From UBA4575 sp002386945 (lineage in GTDB: Bacteria > Pseudomonadota > Gammaproteobacteria > UBA4575), in contig CALSUC010000002.1 of NCBI GenBank assembly GCA_943789445.1, forward strand, positions 186,001 through 250,000: DNA of 64,000 nt, given 5' to 3'. The notes beneath the pieces were generated by a model. It had not been told where the DNA came from. It ran no database searches and saw only the letters and a list, made by a program, of their open reading frames with translations. A program made the translations under genes and the position numbers. Below, piece after piece: positions 8,724 through 17,893 of the stretch; position 1 is the first letter of the stretch, and each line of letters starts with the position of its first letter.

Positions 8724-9941
8724 ATGCCTGTTAACTTAACCGCACCGACTGCCTTACTGCCTGTACCTGGTGTGCGTTTAGCGACTGCCGCTTCAGCTAT
8801 GCGTTATCAAAATCGTGATGATTTGGTATTGATTGAGATTGATCCAGCGGCCGAAGTGGCAGCGGTATTCACCCAGAATAAATTTCGTGCACCCCCAGTT
8901 GAGTTAGCGTTAGCTCACTTACAAGCAACCACGCCACGCTATCTTATTATCAACGCGGGCAATGCTAATGCAGGTACGGGTAGTGCCGGCATGCAGGCAG
9001 CAGAAAAAACTTGTTTAGATGTGGCTAATCAATGTGCTGTTAATGCCAATCAAGTACTGCCATTTTCCACTGGTGTAATTGGTGAGCTACTGGATAGCGA
9101 TAAGATTAAGGTCTGTTTAGCTGATCTACAGCAGCAGCTCTCTGAGGATCATTGGTTGCAGGCCGCTGCTGCTATCCTAACAACTGATATTGTAGCCAAG
9201 GCCCAAAGCAAAAAAATCATACTGAATGGTAAAGCGATTACGATTACCGGTATGACTAAAGGTTCAGGCATGATTTCGCCAAATATGGCAACTATGTTGG
9301 CCTATGTCGCTACTGATCTAGTGATTTCTAAAGATGTATTAAAGCGTTTATTGGATGAGACGGTTGAGCAGTCTTTTAATTCCATTACGGTAGATAGTGA
9401 TACCTCAACCAATGATGCCTGTGTGCTCATCGCTAGTGGCAGTGCCAAATTAAATTATGCTGATCTAACACCGGCACAACAGCTGGAATTTCAAACTGCG
9501 TTGTGTGATGTGATGCAGGCTCTAGCGCAATCGATAGTGCGTGATGGTGAGGGCGCGACTAAGTTCGTTAGTGTGCAAGTGGCGACCGCAGCAGATAAAG
9601 GCTTAGCTAAACAGATAGCTATGTCGGTGGCTAACTCACCTCTAGTCAAGACGGCTCTAGCTGCCTCTGATGCTAATTGGGGCCGAATTCTTGCCGCTGC
9701 TGGTAAGATCGAATCAGACCGATTAGATCTAGCTAAAGCCAGTCTGACAGTAAATGATGTGGTGATCTGGAAAGATGGACGTATCCACTCTAGCTATAGT
9801 GAAGCGCAGGGTAAGGCTGCATTCATGCAGGATGAAATTAATCTGCTCATCGATTTAAATGATGGCATTGAAACAGTTACAGTATGGACCTGTGACTTGA
9901 CGCATGAATACATTCGTATCAACGCAGAATATCGAACCTAA
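8724..9941 (+). CDS. argJ: Bifunctional ornithine acetyltransferase / N-acetylglutamate synthase ArgJ
   Basis: Transfers the acetyl group from N-acetylornithine to glutamate, recycling acetyl in arginine synthesis. Bifunctional members also make N-acetylglutamate from acetyl-CoA; I cannot tell from sequence which type this is. The 405-residue precursor contains GMTKGSGMISPNMATML at about 176-192. Self-cleavage is expected before Thr190, which becomes the nucleophile of the beta chain. It starts 9 bases after secA, so the two are probably co-transcribed. Confidence 0.96.
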   Translation: MPVNLTAPTALLPVPGVRLATAASAMRYQNRDDLVLIEIDPAAEVAAVFTQNKFRAPPVELALAHLQATTPRYLIINAGNANAGTGSAGMQAAEKTCLDVANQCAVNANQVLPFSTGVIGELLDSDKIKVCLADLQQQLSEDHWLQAAAAILTTDIVAKAQSKKIILNGKAITITGMTKGSGMISPNMATMLAYVATDLVISKDVLKRLLDETVEQSFNSITVDSDTSTNDACVLIASGSAKLNYADLTPAQQLEFQTALCDVMQALAQSIVRDGEGATKFVSVQVATAADKGLAKQIAMSVANSPLVKTALAASDANWGRILAAAGKIESDRLDLAKASLTVNDVVIWKDGRIHSSYSEAQGKAAFMQDEINLLIDLNDGIETVTVWTCDLTHEYIRINAEYRT

Positions 9942-9970
9942 ATTTAATCAGACCTGTATGCCAAATTCAT

Positions 9971-10915
9971 ATGCATGATCCCCTGCATGTAGCAATTGCA
10001 CTGATACATAATCAATCATCTGACATCCTCGTTCAGCAACGTGCTGAAAACGTGCATATGGCTCGTTTATGGGAGTTTCCAGGCGGCAAGGTAGAGCTGG
10101 GGGAATCACCCAAAATGGCTTTGCGTCGTGAATTAAAAGAAGAGCTTGGGATTGTAGTCACTCAGGCAAAATTTTTCCTTAGCTTTGATTACCAATATCC
10201 AGGGTTGGCTATTCGCTTTCACGTGTTTGTTGTTGAGGCCTATGAGCATCTGCCAACAGGTGATGAAGGTCAGTTAGTATGTTGGCAAGCACTGGCAGAT
10301 TTATCCTTGGCAAATATGCCGCCAGCCAATCAAACGATAGTGCGGGCGTTGCAATTAGAGACGCGCTATATGATTGCAGATCAGGCTGTGCTGACTGATC
10401 AATTAGAGCAACAGATTGAAACGCAGCTTGCAGCTGGTATTCAGTTAATTCAATTACGTGCGCAAACACTCTCGAAGCAGCATTACTTCAAACTACTGGA
10501 TAGCGTGCAAGACTTGGTGGCAGAACAGCAAGCGCAGTTGATATTAAATTGTCCGCTGCATTGGCTTACAGCAGAGCAGTGGCCCTACTTACATTTAAGT
10601 ACCAAGCAATTACGCCTTGCCTACGCAAAACATCAATCGGGAGAGAGGCATCAGTATTTCTCAGCGTCGGTACATAATGAGGAAGAGTTGAGTATGGCGA
10701 ATGCCTTGTCGTTGCGCTGTATCCTGCTGGCACCTGTCTTGAAAACACCTACTCACAGCGAGTGTGAACCTTTAGCGTGGGCTGGATTTCAGCGGTTATC
10801 AAGTATGAGTAATTGGCCAGTATTTGCTTTAGGTGGTATGACAAAAGATCAACTAGCTGTGGCGCAAGCACATGGTGGTCATGGCATTGCAGGTATTCGC
10901 GCCTTTGCAGGTTAA
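9971..10915 (+). CDS. Nudix hydrolase (MutT type) fused to a ThiE/TenI-like domain
   Basis: The N-terminal half is a MutT-type Nudix hydrolase that would remove 8-oxo-dGTP from the nucleotide pool. The Nudix box is intact at about residues 39-61 (GKVELGE, then RRELKEELGI). From about residue 130 a TIM-barrel domain resembles thiamine phosphate synthase/TenI (QLRAQTLSKQHYF, SVHNEEEL, ALGGMTKDQL). This two-domain form is widespread in gammaproteobacteria next to argJ/secA, and the role of the second domain is unclear. It converges on zapD with 15 bases between stops. Confidence 0.88.
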   Translation: MHDPLHVAIALIHNQSSDILVQQRAENVHMARLWEFPGGKVELGESPKMALRRELKEELGIVVTQAKFFLSFDYQYPGLAIRFHVFVVEAYEHLPTGDEGQLVCWQALADLSLANMPPANQTIVRALQLETRYMIADQAVLTDQLEQQIETQLAAGIQLIQLRAQTLSKQHYFKLLDSVQDLVAEQQAQLILNCPLHWLTAEQWPYLHLSTKQLRLAYAKHQSGERHQYFSASVHNEEELSMANALSLRCILLAPVLKTPTHSECEPLAWAGFQRLSSMSNWPVFALGGMTKDQLAVAQAHGGHGIAGIRAFAG

Positions 10916-10930
10916 GACTATTCTGTTGTC

Positions 10931-11722
10931 TTAGAATGTACAGCAGGTGAGTTCGAACTTCATATCAAGCTGAACCTGTTTAGGCGTAAGTTTAAGGTCA
11001 TGCTGATTCATGAACCGAATTGAGAAGCGATGCTTGCCTGCGCTAATCTCAGGGAAACATCCTAGCTCTCTATCAACTGCTACTCGCAGTATTTGAGAGG
11101 GTTGTCCTGAATCTAGGGTGCGCTGGTAAAAGCCTTGCTCTGCGATACAGTCTTCGTGTGTCGTACTAGTTCTGATTAGATTTAGGCAGGTGGTAATTGA
11201 GCGCTGAATTAACTCTAGTGGCGCGACCCATTCTCGCAGTGCTTGTTGTCTACTATTGATGTCTTGTGCCAACCAAAAATGATAGGCCGGTAGATCAAAG
11301 TCACAGGTGCCACCAGGAATACTAGCGCGTTGACTGAAAGCCTTAATAAACTCGTTTTCTTTTGTGCTCAATAAGAGCTGACCATTGATTGCACTCATTT
11401 CAGAAATGAGTTGTTCATGGGTATTAATTAAATCTTGTAGCTTGCCACGATCAATTTTTTCAGTCTTCAAAAAACCGTCTAATGTATTTAATTGGCGGCT
11501 AAGTTCTTTTAGTATCTCTTGCTTTAGATCACCGCGTGAAATTAGATTTATCAGTTCAATCAGAGCCGATAAGGATAGGTGGCTACCCCAAGGCGTAGTC
11601 TGATCTAAACAGTAGTTACAGCGTGCAGATAAATGTTCAATACGCATAAACGTACGAATCCGCTCATTGAGAGGCTGCTCAAATACAATAGACTTCTGTG
11701 CTGGATTTTGCTGATTAGACAT
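10931..11722 (-). CDS. zapD: Cell division protein ZapD
   Basis: A FtsZ-associated protein that bundles FtsZ filaments. The 263-residue product opens with the family-typical IVFEQPLNERIRTFMRIEHL (from about residue 12), followed by a helical domain and a C-terminal beta part ending in LDMKFELTCCTF. The start overlaps the coaE stop by 8 bases on the same strand. The order pilD-coaE-zapD is a well-known gammaproteobacterial cluster. Confidence 0.93.
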   Translation of the reverse strand: MSNQQNPAQKSIVFEQPLNERIRTFMRIEHLSARCNYCLDQTTPWGSHLSLSALIELINLISRGDLKQEILKELSRQLNTLDGFLKTEKIDRGKLQDLINTHEQLISEMSAINGQLLLSTKENEFIKAFSQRASIPGGTCDFDLPAYHFWLAQDINSRQQALREWVAPLELIQRSITTCLNLIRTSTTHEDCIAEQGFYQRTLDSGQPSQILRVAVDRELGCFPEISAGKHRFSIRFMNQHDLKLTPKQVQLDMKFELTCCTF

Positions 11723-12338
11723 AAGTAGGATTATGGGACGCTTGATGTGTTAAATCCAAGTATTTTTTATGTAGCTGATCTAGCTGATCAGTGAGATTGG
11801 CGCGATTACTATTGTTGATCACGATATCATCAGCGCAGTCTAATCGGTGTTTGTCGTCTAGTTGGCGTGCCATGATTTTTTCAATATTCTCTACTTTACA
11901 ATCATCACGTGCTACAACACGTTGAATCCGCAGGTCTTTGTTGCAATCAACCACCAATAAACGTGATATGAGGCCATTCATTCCGGCCTCAATGAGTAAC
12001 GGTGCTGAAAGTATGCAGTAAGCAGAATCATTACAGTCGAGTTGCCTTTTTATCTCACTGCGGACACGTGGATGAATAATTCCCTCAAGCTTTTGGCGTG
12101 CAGCCTCATCATTAAAAATTAATGTTCGAAGCGCTTTTCGGTCTATATTGCCTTCCGCATCAAAAACATCAGCGGGGAAATTCTGTTGTGTTTCATGATA
12201 GGCACTACTACCTTTCTGTAATAGCTCACGACTGATCACATCGGCATCAATTATTTTTATGCCATAACGTGAATGTAAATAATCGCTGACTTCTGTTTTA
12301 CCAGCGCCAATACCACCAGTGAGTCCAATCAATAACAT
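11715..12338 (-). CDS. coaE: Dephospho-CoA kinase
   Basis: Phosphorylates dephospho-CoA at the 3' hydroxyl, the last step of CoA synthesis. I chose the ATG at 12338 because it gives the normal N-terminus MLLIGLTGGIGAGKTEV with the P-loop at residues 5-15. A longer frame to 12425 only adds 29 residues that overlap pilD. The 207-residue product also shows DADVISRELL and IIHPRVRSEI. It starts 8 bases after the pilD stop. Confidence 0.95.
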   Translation of the reverse strand: MLLIGLTGGIGAGKTEVSDYLHSRYGIKIIDADVISRELLQKGSSAYHETQQNFPADVFDAEGNIDRKALRTLIFNDEAARQKLEGIIHPRVRSEIKRQLDCNDSAYCILSAPLLIEAGMNGLISRLLVVDCNKDLRIQRVVARDDCKVENIEKIMARQLDDKHRLDCADDIVINNSNRANLTDQLDQLHKKYLDLTHQASHNPTYV

Positions 12339-12345
12339 TGCGGGT

Positions 12346-13161
12346 TCAGTAGTTAAAAAAGTAGTCGTTAAGTTGATCATGCCATAGTAGACAAATACTA
12401 GCCCCAAGGGCAAGAAATGGTCCAAATGGTATAGCGCTATCTTTTTTTAGCTTACCAAATAATAAGAGGGTGATTCCAATCACGCTGGCACTTATGGAGG
12501 CAATTAAAATGGTTGGCAATAAGATAGTCCAACCTAAGCAAGCACCAATCATGGCCAGTAATTTAAAATCTCCATAGCCCATACCTTCGCGATTGGTTAA
12601 TAACCGATGTAGCTGAAAGACTAGCCATAGACTAAGATAACCAATCATAGCTCCAAGAACACTTTCCTCTAAAGTCACAAAAGAGCCAAAGAGATTAAAT
12701 GCTAGGCCCAGCCAAAGCAGACCTAATGTGAGTTCATCTGGCAAGGTCATGGTATTGATATCAATAATAGCTAAGGCGAGCAAACCTAGTAAAAACACCA
12801 TGGCAAATAGACCATTTGCAGTCAACCCAAATTGCTTGATGGCGATGCAAGCGAGTAATGCGGATGCCAGTTCAATGATCGGGTATTGCATCGCAATGCC
12901 TTGCTTACAGTGACGACATTTACCAGCGAGTAGAATGAAACTTAATAGCGGAATATTTTCAAGCAGAGTCAATTGTGTCTTGCAACGAGGACAGAACGAA
13001 CGCGGTTGTATTAAGTTGAAAGTTTCTTTAGGGGTGATGTCTAAATCTGACTCCAGCATCAATGGTAAGCGGTAGATCAATACATTGAGAAAACTGCCTA
13101 AGATTAAGCCAAATAGGGCAACGCATAGATAGATGGCTGGTGTCGCTGCGAGTTCGATCAT
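12346..13161 (-). CDS. pilD: Type IV prepilin peptidase / N-methyltransferase PilD
   Basis: Inner-membrane aspartic protease that cleaves and N-methylates type IV prepilins, and usually type II pseudopilins too. The 271-residue polytopic protein has two CxxC pairs (C57/C60 and C82/C85), which mark the methylating form. The catalytic aspartates are in AIIDINTMTLPDEL (about 131-144) and GYGDFK (about 195-200). It lies between pilC and coaE on the minus strand. Confidence 0.95.
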   Translation of the reverse strand: MIELAATPAIYLCVALFGLILGSFLNVLIYRLPLMLESDLDITPKETFNLIQPRSFCPRCKTQLTLLENIPLLSFILLAGKCRHCKQGIAMQYPIIELASALLACIAIKQFGLTANGLFAMVFLLGLLALAIIDINTMTLPDELTLGLLWLGLAFNLFGSFVTLEESVLGAMIGYLSLWLVFQLHRLLTNREGMGYGDFKLLAMIGACLGWTILLPTILIASISASVIGITLLLFGKLKKDSAIPFGPFLALGASICLLWHDQLNDYFFNY

Positions 13162-13243
13162 CTTGCTCTCGTATAAGTTGATTAAGGCTAGTTATTTTGA
13201 GCTGCCAAGCTATTGCCCTGCATGCTGGTCTTATTAAGTTTAA

Positions 13244-14500
13244 TTATATAATTGAACTTAGTTTGAAAATGGGTAAGTACATTGCGAGTACAAGACTTCC
13301 GACGATAAGCCCAAGCAGACTGATGATCAAGGGTTCTAGCAGACTATTCATGCCGGCAACCCATTGCTCAAGCTCATTTTCATATATTTCAGATAGATTA
13401 TTTAATAGCTGTAATAAGCTTCCTGATTCTTCTCCAGTCCTAACCATGTCTTGCATGAGTGGCGTGAAGTAACGAATTTTTTTAAAGCTAGCAGAGAGTG
13501 ACTCACCGGCACGGATATCTTTTGCAATAATAGTGCAGGCCTCTTGAAATGCTAGATTGGGCATAACCATGGAAAGCTTATCGAGGCAGTCAACCAAGGG
13601 TAAGCCGGCACCAAATAGTGTCGATAAAGTGCGGTTAAATCTAGCGAGCAAGCTGCAATGATAAGCCTTGCCGAATATTGGAATATGTAATCGTGCAATA
13701 TCTAAGTGGCGTCGGATGGTTAGATTATTCTGATAGCTATAACGAATGATGCCAATAAGGATAATGCTAGTGCCAATGATTGAAAGACTATAGGCTTTTA
13801 TGGCGTGTGAGAATTGAATCAATAAGCGGGTATAGCTAGGTAGTTCGGCGCCGAAATCAATAAATAGCTTTTCAAACTGTGGCACTACCCAAATGAACAG
13901 TATTAGAACGACGATGAAGGCAATCATCAGTATTGTGCAGGGGTAGATTAGCGCGCGGCGAATATTACGCTGTAATTCTTCGAGCTTGCTTCTATGTTGC
14001 ACAATCTTTTCAAGTACTCTATTTAGACTTCCAGAGTGCTCGCCGAGTGCAATCAAGTTACATAATATGGGATCAAAATTATTGCCTTGCCTGCGTAAGC
14101 TATCGGCTAGCGAGATGCCACTTTCTAATTCTTTTTTTATGGCGGTAAGCAGGTGTCTGATGGCGGGTTTTTTTTGCCCATGATTAAGCGTGTTGAAGCA
14201 TTGCAATATCGGTATGCCAGCCTGAAGCAACATGGTGAGTTGCTGTAAAATATGACTGATATCTGATTTTTTTACTCGGTGCTGGGTTCTGAGTTTGCTA
14301 GTTAATGAAAATCTCCGGATGGCGATGTTCATTAACTGCTGGAGTACAGGGGGTGCAGTCTCAGCGTGGATTAATTTGATGCCTTGTTGTCGTAATGAAG
14401 TGCGTAAAGAATCTTCGTCTCTCGTGCGACTACGCCCATGTGCTGATTTGCCACGGTAATCCTTGCCATGCCAGATAAAAGTGATGCTGTCTTTGGGCAC
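13244..14500 (-). CDS. pilC: Type IV pilus inner-membrane platform protein PilC
   Basis: A GspF/PilC-family protein that anchors the pilus motor ATPases. The 418-residue product carries two T2SF repeats. Hydrophobic spans occur near PCTILMIAFIVVLILFIWVV, near LSIIGTSIILIGII, and at the C-terminus (SLLGLIVGSLVLAMYLPIF). The start is GTG at 14500. The gene follows pilA by 33 bases. The expected ATPase gene pilB is missing between them. Confidence 0.92.
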   Translation of the reverse strand: MPKDSITFIWHGKDYRGKSAHGRSRTRDEDSLRTSLRQQGIKLIHAETAPPVLQQLMNIAIRRFSLTSKLRTQHRVKKSDISHILQQLTMLLQAGIPILQCFNTLNHGQKKPAIRHLLTAIKKELESGISLADSLRRQGNNFDPILCNLIALGEHSGSLNRVLEKIVQHRSKLEELQRNIRRALIYPCTILMIAFIVVLILFIWVVPQFEKLFIDFGAELPSYTRLLIQFSHAIKAYSLSIIGTSIILIGIIRYSYQNNLTIRRHLDIARLHIPIFGKAYHCSLLARFNRTLSTLFGAGLPLVDCLDKLSMVMPNLAFQEACTIIAKDIRAGESLSASFKKIRYFTPLMQDMVRTGEESGSLLQLLNNLSEIYENELEQWVAGMNSLLEPLIISLLGLIVGSLVLAMYLPIFKLSSII

Positions 14501-14533
14501 AGGAACCAGCAGGTATCTTTAGTAAGAGTTGAA

Positions 14534-15034
14534 TCAACTGTCCGTAGATTCTGTTTCCTCTGGGGGCCCTTCAGTAGACGATTCCTGTTTACAATTGCTA
14601 GGGAAATAAGCCTGGATATCCGCATTACTGATCAGGCAACTCCAACGCAGCATGCCACCTGTAATTGTGGGTGTGAATGTTGCGCTGTCGCTTTCACCAA
14701 AATTCTCACCTAGTTTTTTATAGACCATCTGAATGGCGCCAGAAGCCAGCATGTCGATGGAGCTAATGAGCTCATCGGCATAAACTTCTTTTGCCGGTAA
14801 GCCATAGTTTTCATTACCAGCGTCTGGGAAAATCCCGCTCCGTGCAAAGGTCTCAGCAGCAATGAATTTGACACTATTAATAGCACTCATGCTGGCGGCT
14901 ACTTTGCTACGTACCGTGTAGTCTTGATACATGGGCACGGCCACCGTGGTTAAGACACCAATGATAGCGATAACTATCATCAGTTCGATTAGGGTAAAGC
15001 CCTTAGTTTTATTTTTATCTTTAAGTGTCTTCAT
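14534..15034 (-). CDS. pilA: Type IV pilin (PilA-like major or minor pilin)
   Basis: I chose the ATG at 15034, which has a GGGAG ribosome binding site. It gives a 166-residue prepilin with a 12-residue basic leader, the cleavage site KTKG/FTLIELMIVIAIIG, and Glu5 of the mature chain. The frame upstream to 15142 looks non-coding. Two cysteines near the C-terminus (WSCLIS and PSNCKQ) could form the pilin disulfide loop. After it comes an unusual acidic tail ending PPEETESTDS. The cluster position suggests the major pilin, but a minor pilin is possible. Confidence 0.9.
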   Translation of the reverse strand: MKTLKDKNKTKGFTLIELMIVIAIIGVLTTVAVPMYQDYTVRSKVAASMSAINSVKFIAAETFARSGIFPDAGNENYGLPAKEVYADELISSIDMLASGAIQMVYKKLGENFGESDSATFTPTITGGMLRWSCLISNADIQAYFPSNCKQESSTEGPPEETESTDS

Positions 15035-15275
15035 CTTTAAATACTCCCGTTTAGCAAAAAACGTAGACAGAGAATACGTCTTTTTTCTGGCTTTGACTAA
15101 CGGTGTATTTAGATAACGATAGTGGGTGCAGAGATAACGCACAAATGTGGCTATGATGTGTAATGGCGGTACAGTCGAGAGGCCGAAACCGTCGCTGGTA
15201 TATGATAATATTCAGTCAGAATTAATACTGATTATTCAGTTTACACTGTCCCTTTGTAGCCATGGTTATCATGTA

Positions 15276-16907
15276 ATGTCGGATTCATCTTTGCATATCA
15301 TACTTGCCCAACTGAACTTTACTGTTGGTGATATTGAGGGTAACTGCGAAAAAATGTTGGCTGCCCTAGCGCAAGCGAAGGCTGAGCAGGCGGACTGTGT
15401 GGTCTTTAGTGAGTTAGCAACTATTGGCTATCCACCTGAGGACTTACTGTACCGTAGCCATATCTTTGAGCGTATCGATCAGACGATTGTGCGGTTGGCG
15501 CAGGCGTCGGTCGGTATCGTGACGGTTGTTGGTACACCGTGGATGCAACAGAGTGATTTATATAATGCGGCCCTAGTTTTACGTGATGGTGAAATTGCAG
15601 CGCAGTACTTCAAAAACAAATTGCCTAATTACAATGTGTTTGATGAGAAGCGTTATTTCAAGGAAGGCACCACTGCCTGTGTCTTTGATTTAGCAGGTGT
15701 CTCGGTAGCGCTGACGATTTGTGAGGATATTTGGTGGCCACAGCCTATCGCAGCGGCTAAGCAGGCAGGCGCTGAGTTGGTTTTAAATATTAATGCCAGT
15801 CCGTTCCATAGCGATAAGCAGTTAGAGCGCACTCAAAACTTGAGACAGAGAGTGGCTGAAACAGGCCTGCCAATAGCCTGTTTAAATCAGACTGGTGGGC
15901 AAGATGAACTGGTCTTTGATGGCCAATCGTTTGCGATCAACCCAGACAAAGAAGTCGTATTTCTAGCTCAAGCCTTTACCGAAGGAATCTATAGCCTAGA
16001 ATTTGATTGCGAGCAGCACTGTTTTGTAAAACAGACATGTGCAGAGCCTGTAGAGACGAATGCAGCGATCTATCAAGCGCTGACCTATGGCTTGCAGGAT
16101 TATGTGCGGAAAAATGGTTTCAAAGGTGGTCTGATCGGTTTATCAGGTGGTATTGATTCGGCAGTGGCATTAACACTGGCGGTCGATGCTTTGGGTCCTG
16201 AGCGGGTGCATGCGGTGATGATGCCCTCGCCATACACATCGCAAATGAGTCTGGATGATGCGGCTGAACTCGCTGCTAATTTGGGGGTGTGTTATAGCGT
16301 CATCTCGATTGAATCACTTTACGATCAGTTTCTTGATGTCTTGGCAGGGCCTTTCGCTGGTGCGTCAGCAGATACTACAGAAGAGAATATTCAGGCACGC
16401 ATCCGTGGTTTATTACTGATGGCATTATCTAATAAGACAGACTATATGCTGATTTCGACTGGCAATAAGAGTGAAATGGCTGTTGGTTATGCCACCTTGT
16501 ATGGCGATATGGCTGGTGGCTTTGCGCCCTTAAAGGATGTCTTAAAGACTCGGGTGTTTGCCTTAGCAAATTATAAAAACGATGATGTTGTGGTGATTCC
16601 ACAGCGCATTATTGATCGACCACCCAGTGCTGAATTGGCACCAGATCAAAAAGATGAAGACTCTTTGCCGCCATATTCTGAATTAGATCGTATTCTTGAA
16701 TTATTTATTGAGTATGATTTTTCACGTAAAGATATCGTCGATCAAGGCTTTGATCCAGCGATAGTGTCGCGTGTAATCAATATGGTCCTTAGAAGCGAAT
16801 ATAAGCGTCGACAGGCGCCGCCAGGGGTTAAGGTATCGAAGCGCTCATTCGGTCGGGATCGTCGCTATCCCATCACTTCAGGGGCTTTAAACTACCTGAA
16901 GGATTAA
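15276..16907 (+). CDS. nadE: Glutamine-dependent NAD+ synthetase
   Basis: Makes NAD+ from nicotinate adenine dinucleotide, using ammonia released from glutamine. The start at ATG 15276 gives MSDSSLHIILAQLNFTVGDI; the longer frame to 15147 is not protein-like. The 543-residue product has an N-terminal nitrilase-type glutaminase domain with the triad E46 (FSELATIGYPPEDL), a lysine at 113 or 115 (FKNKLPN) and C149 (LTICEDIWWP). The synthetase domain carries the PP-loop LSGGIDSAV near residue 289. Divergent from pilA. Confidence 0.96.
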   Translation: MSDSSLHIILAQLNFTVGDIEGNCEKMLAALAQAKAEQADCVVFSELATIGYPPEDLLYRSHIFERIDQTIVRLAQASVGIVTVVGTPWMQQSDLYNAALVLRDGEIAAQYFKNKLPNYNVFDEKRYFKEGTTACVFDLAGVSVALTICEDIWWPQPIAAAKQAGAELVLNINASPFHSDKQLERTQNLRQRVAETGLPIACLNQTGGQDELVFDGQSFAINPDKEVVFLAQAFTEGIYSLEFDCEQHCFVKQTCAEPVETNAAIYQALTYGLQDYVRKNGFKGGLIGLSGGIDSAVALTLAVDALGPERVHAVMMPSPYTSQMSLDDAAELAANLGVCYSVISIESLYDQFLDVLAGPFAGASADTTEENIQARIRGLLLMALSNKTDYMLISTGNKSEMAVGYATLYGDMAGGFAPLKDVLKTRVFALANYKNDDVVVIPQRIIDRPPSAELAPDQKDEDSLPPYSELDRILELFIEYDFSRKDIVDQGFDPAIVSRVINMVLRSEYKRRQAPPGVKVSKRSFGRDRRYPITSGALNYLKD

Positions 16908-16955
16908 AGGCTTAGCAGATTTAAGTGATACCCAATGCTAGCTGCTGAGGGTGGT

Positions 16956-17831
16956 TTAATCGCAGTAATAGGTCTTTAAATTCAAACGTTCGAGCAAGCG
17001 AGACCATGCGCTAGTGGCACAACTGACCTTGCTAGCAATGGTTGATGGGTCTTTTATCGAGCCATCAGGTAGTACGAAGTTGGCGGCATAGACCTTATTT
17101 GTATCATCGGCTAGGTCGTTAATCTCTAACTGACGATAAGCCAGCTCTAAGATGTAAACCGCCTGTGGCATGATCGGTGCACCCTGATATTTCTGCATCA
17201 CATACTGTGCACGATTGGCTGCTGCAAGGTAGGCACCACGACGCATGTAGAAATCTGCAACAGTGACCTCGTGTTCGGCCAATTCGTTACGTAAAAAGAT
17301 CATGCGCTGCTGGGCATCAAAGGCATAATCACTATCAGGAAATCGGTCAATTAAGATATTAAATACTTCAAATGCCGCTAGTAGAGGCTTTGGATCTTTA
17401 TCTGATGGGTTACGCGGTATGATCGCATTAAAGATCGACTTACTCTTATCGAATAAGGCGAGACCTTTGATGTAATAAGCATATGCGATATTTTCGTGCT
17501 CAGGGTTGAGTCGAATGAAGCGATCGGCCATGTCGACAGCAATATCCATATCCATCTGATTGTAATACAGATAGGCTAAATCTAACTGCGCTTGCTGCGC
17601 GTAAATACCAAACGGATAGCGTGATTCTAGTAGGGCATAACTGGTGACCGCATCCAGTGAGCGGTTACCAAACATTTCACCACGCGCCTTATCATAAAGT
17701 TGACGTGCGCTGATATCATCACTAATCTCGTCTTCATCGTCATCTTCTCCCCAGAACCCCTTAATTGTGGAACAGGCAGACAGATTGATGCAAAGAATGG
17801 TAGCGAGAAAGAGCTTTAGCAGTTTAGGCAT
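16956..17831 (-). CDS. bamD: Outer membrane protein assembly lipoprotein BamD
   Basis: An essential lipoprotein of the BAM complex, on the periplasmic face of the outer membrane. The ATG at 17831 gives a clear lipoprotein signal: MPKLLKLFLATILCINLSAC with the lipobox cysteine at residue 20. TPR-like repeats follow (LYDKARGEMFGNRSLDAV, AQLDLAYLYYNQMDMDIAV, NIAYAYYIKGLALFD). An acidic run DDDEDEI lies just after the lipidated end. Length about 291, slightly longer than E. coli BamD. Divergent from rluD, as in many gammaproteobacteria. Confidence 0.95.
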   Translation of the reverse strand: MPKLLKLFLATILCINLSACSTIKGFWGEDDDEDEISDDISARQLYDKARGEMFGNRSLDAVTSYALLESRYPFGIYAQQAQLDLAYLYYNQMDMDIAVDMADRFIRLNPEHENIAYAYYIKGLALFDKSKSIFNAIIPRNPSDKDPKPLLAAFEVFNILIDRFPDSDYAFDAQQRMIFLRNELAEHEVTVADFYMRRGAYLAAANRAQYVMQKYQGAPIMPQAVYILELAYRQLEINDLADDTNKVYAANFVLPDGSIKDPSTIASKVSCATSAWSRLLERLNLKTYYCD

Positions 17832-17893
17832 CGGTATCGAAGTAGTTTTACTTAAGCTCGGTAGTATACCGCACACATTAGCGCACGCACATT

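Noticed and set aside
15147..15275. 43-codon N-terminal extension of nadE
   Set aside because: The family starts at MSDSSLHIILAQLNF; the upstream part has no similarity to NadE and covers the promoter region.
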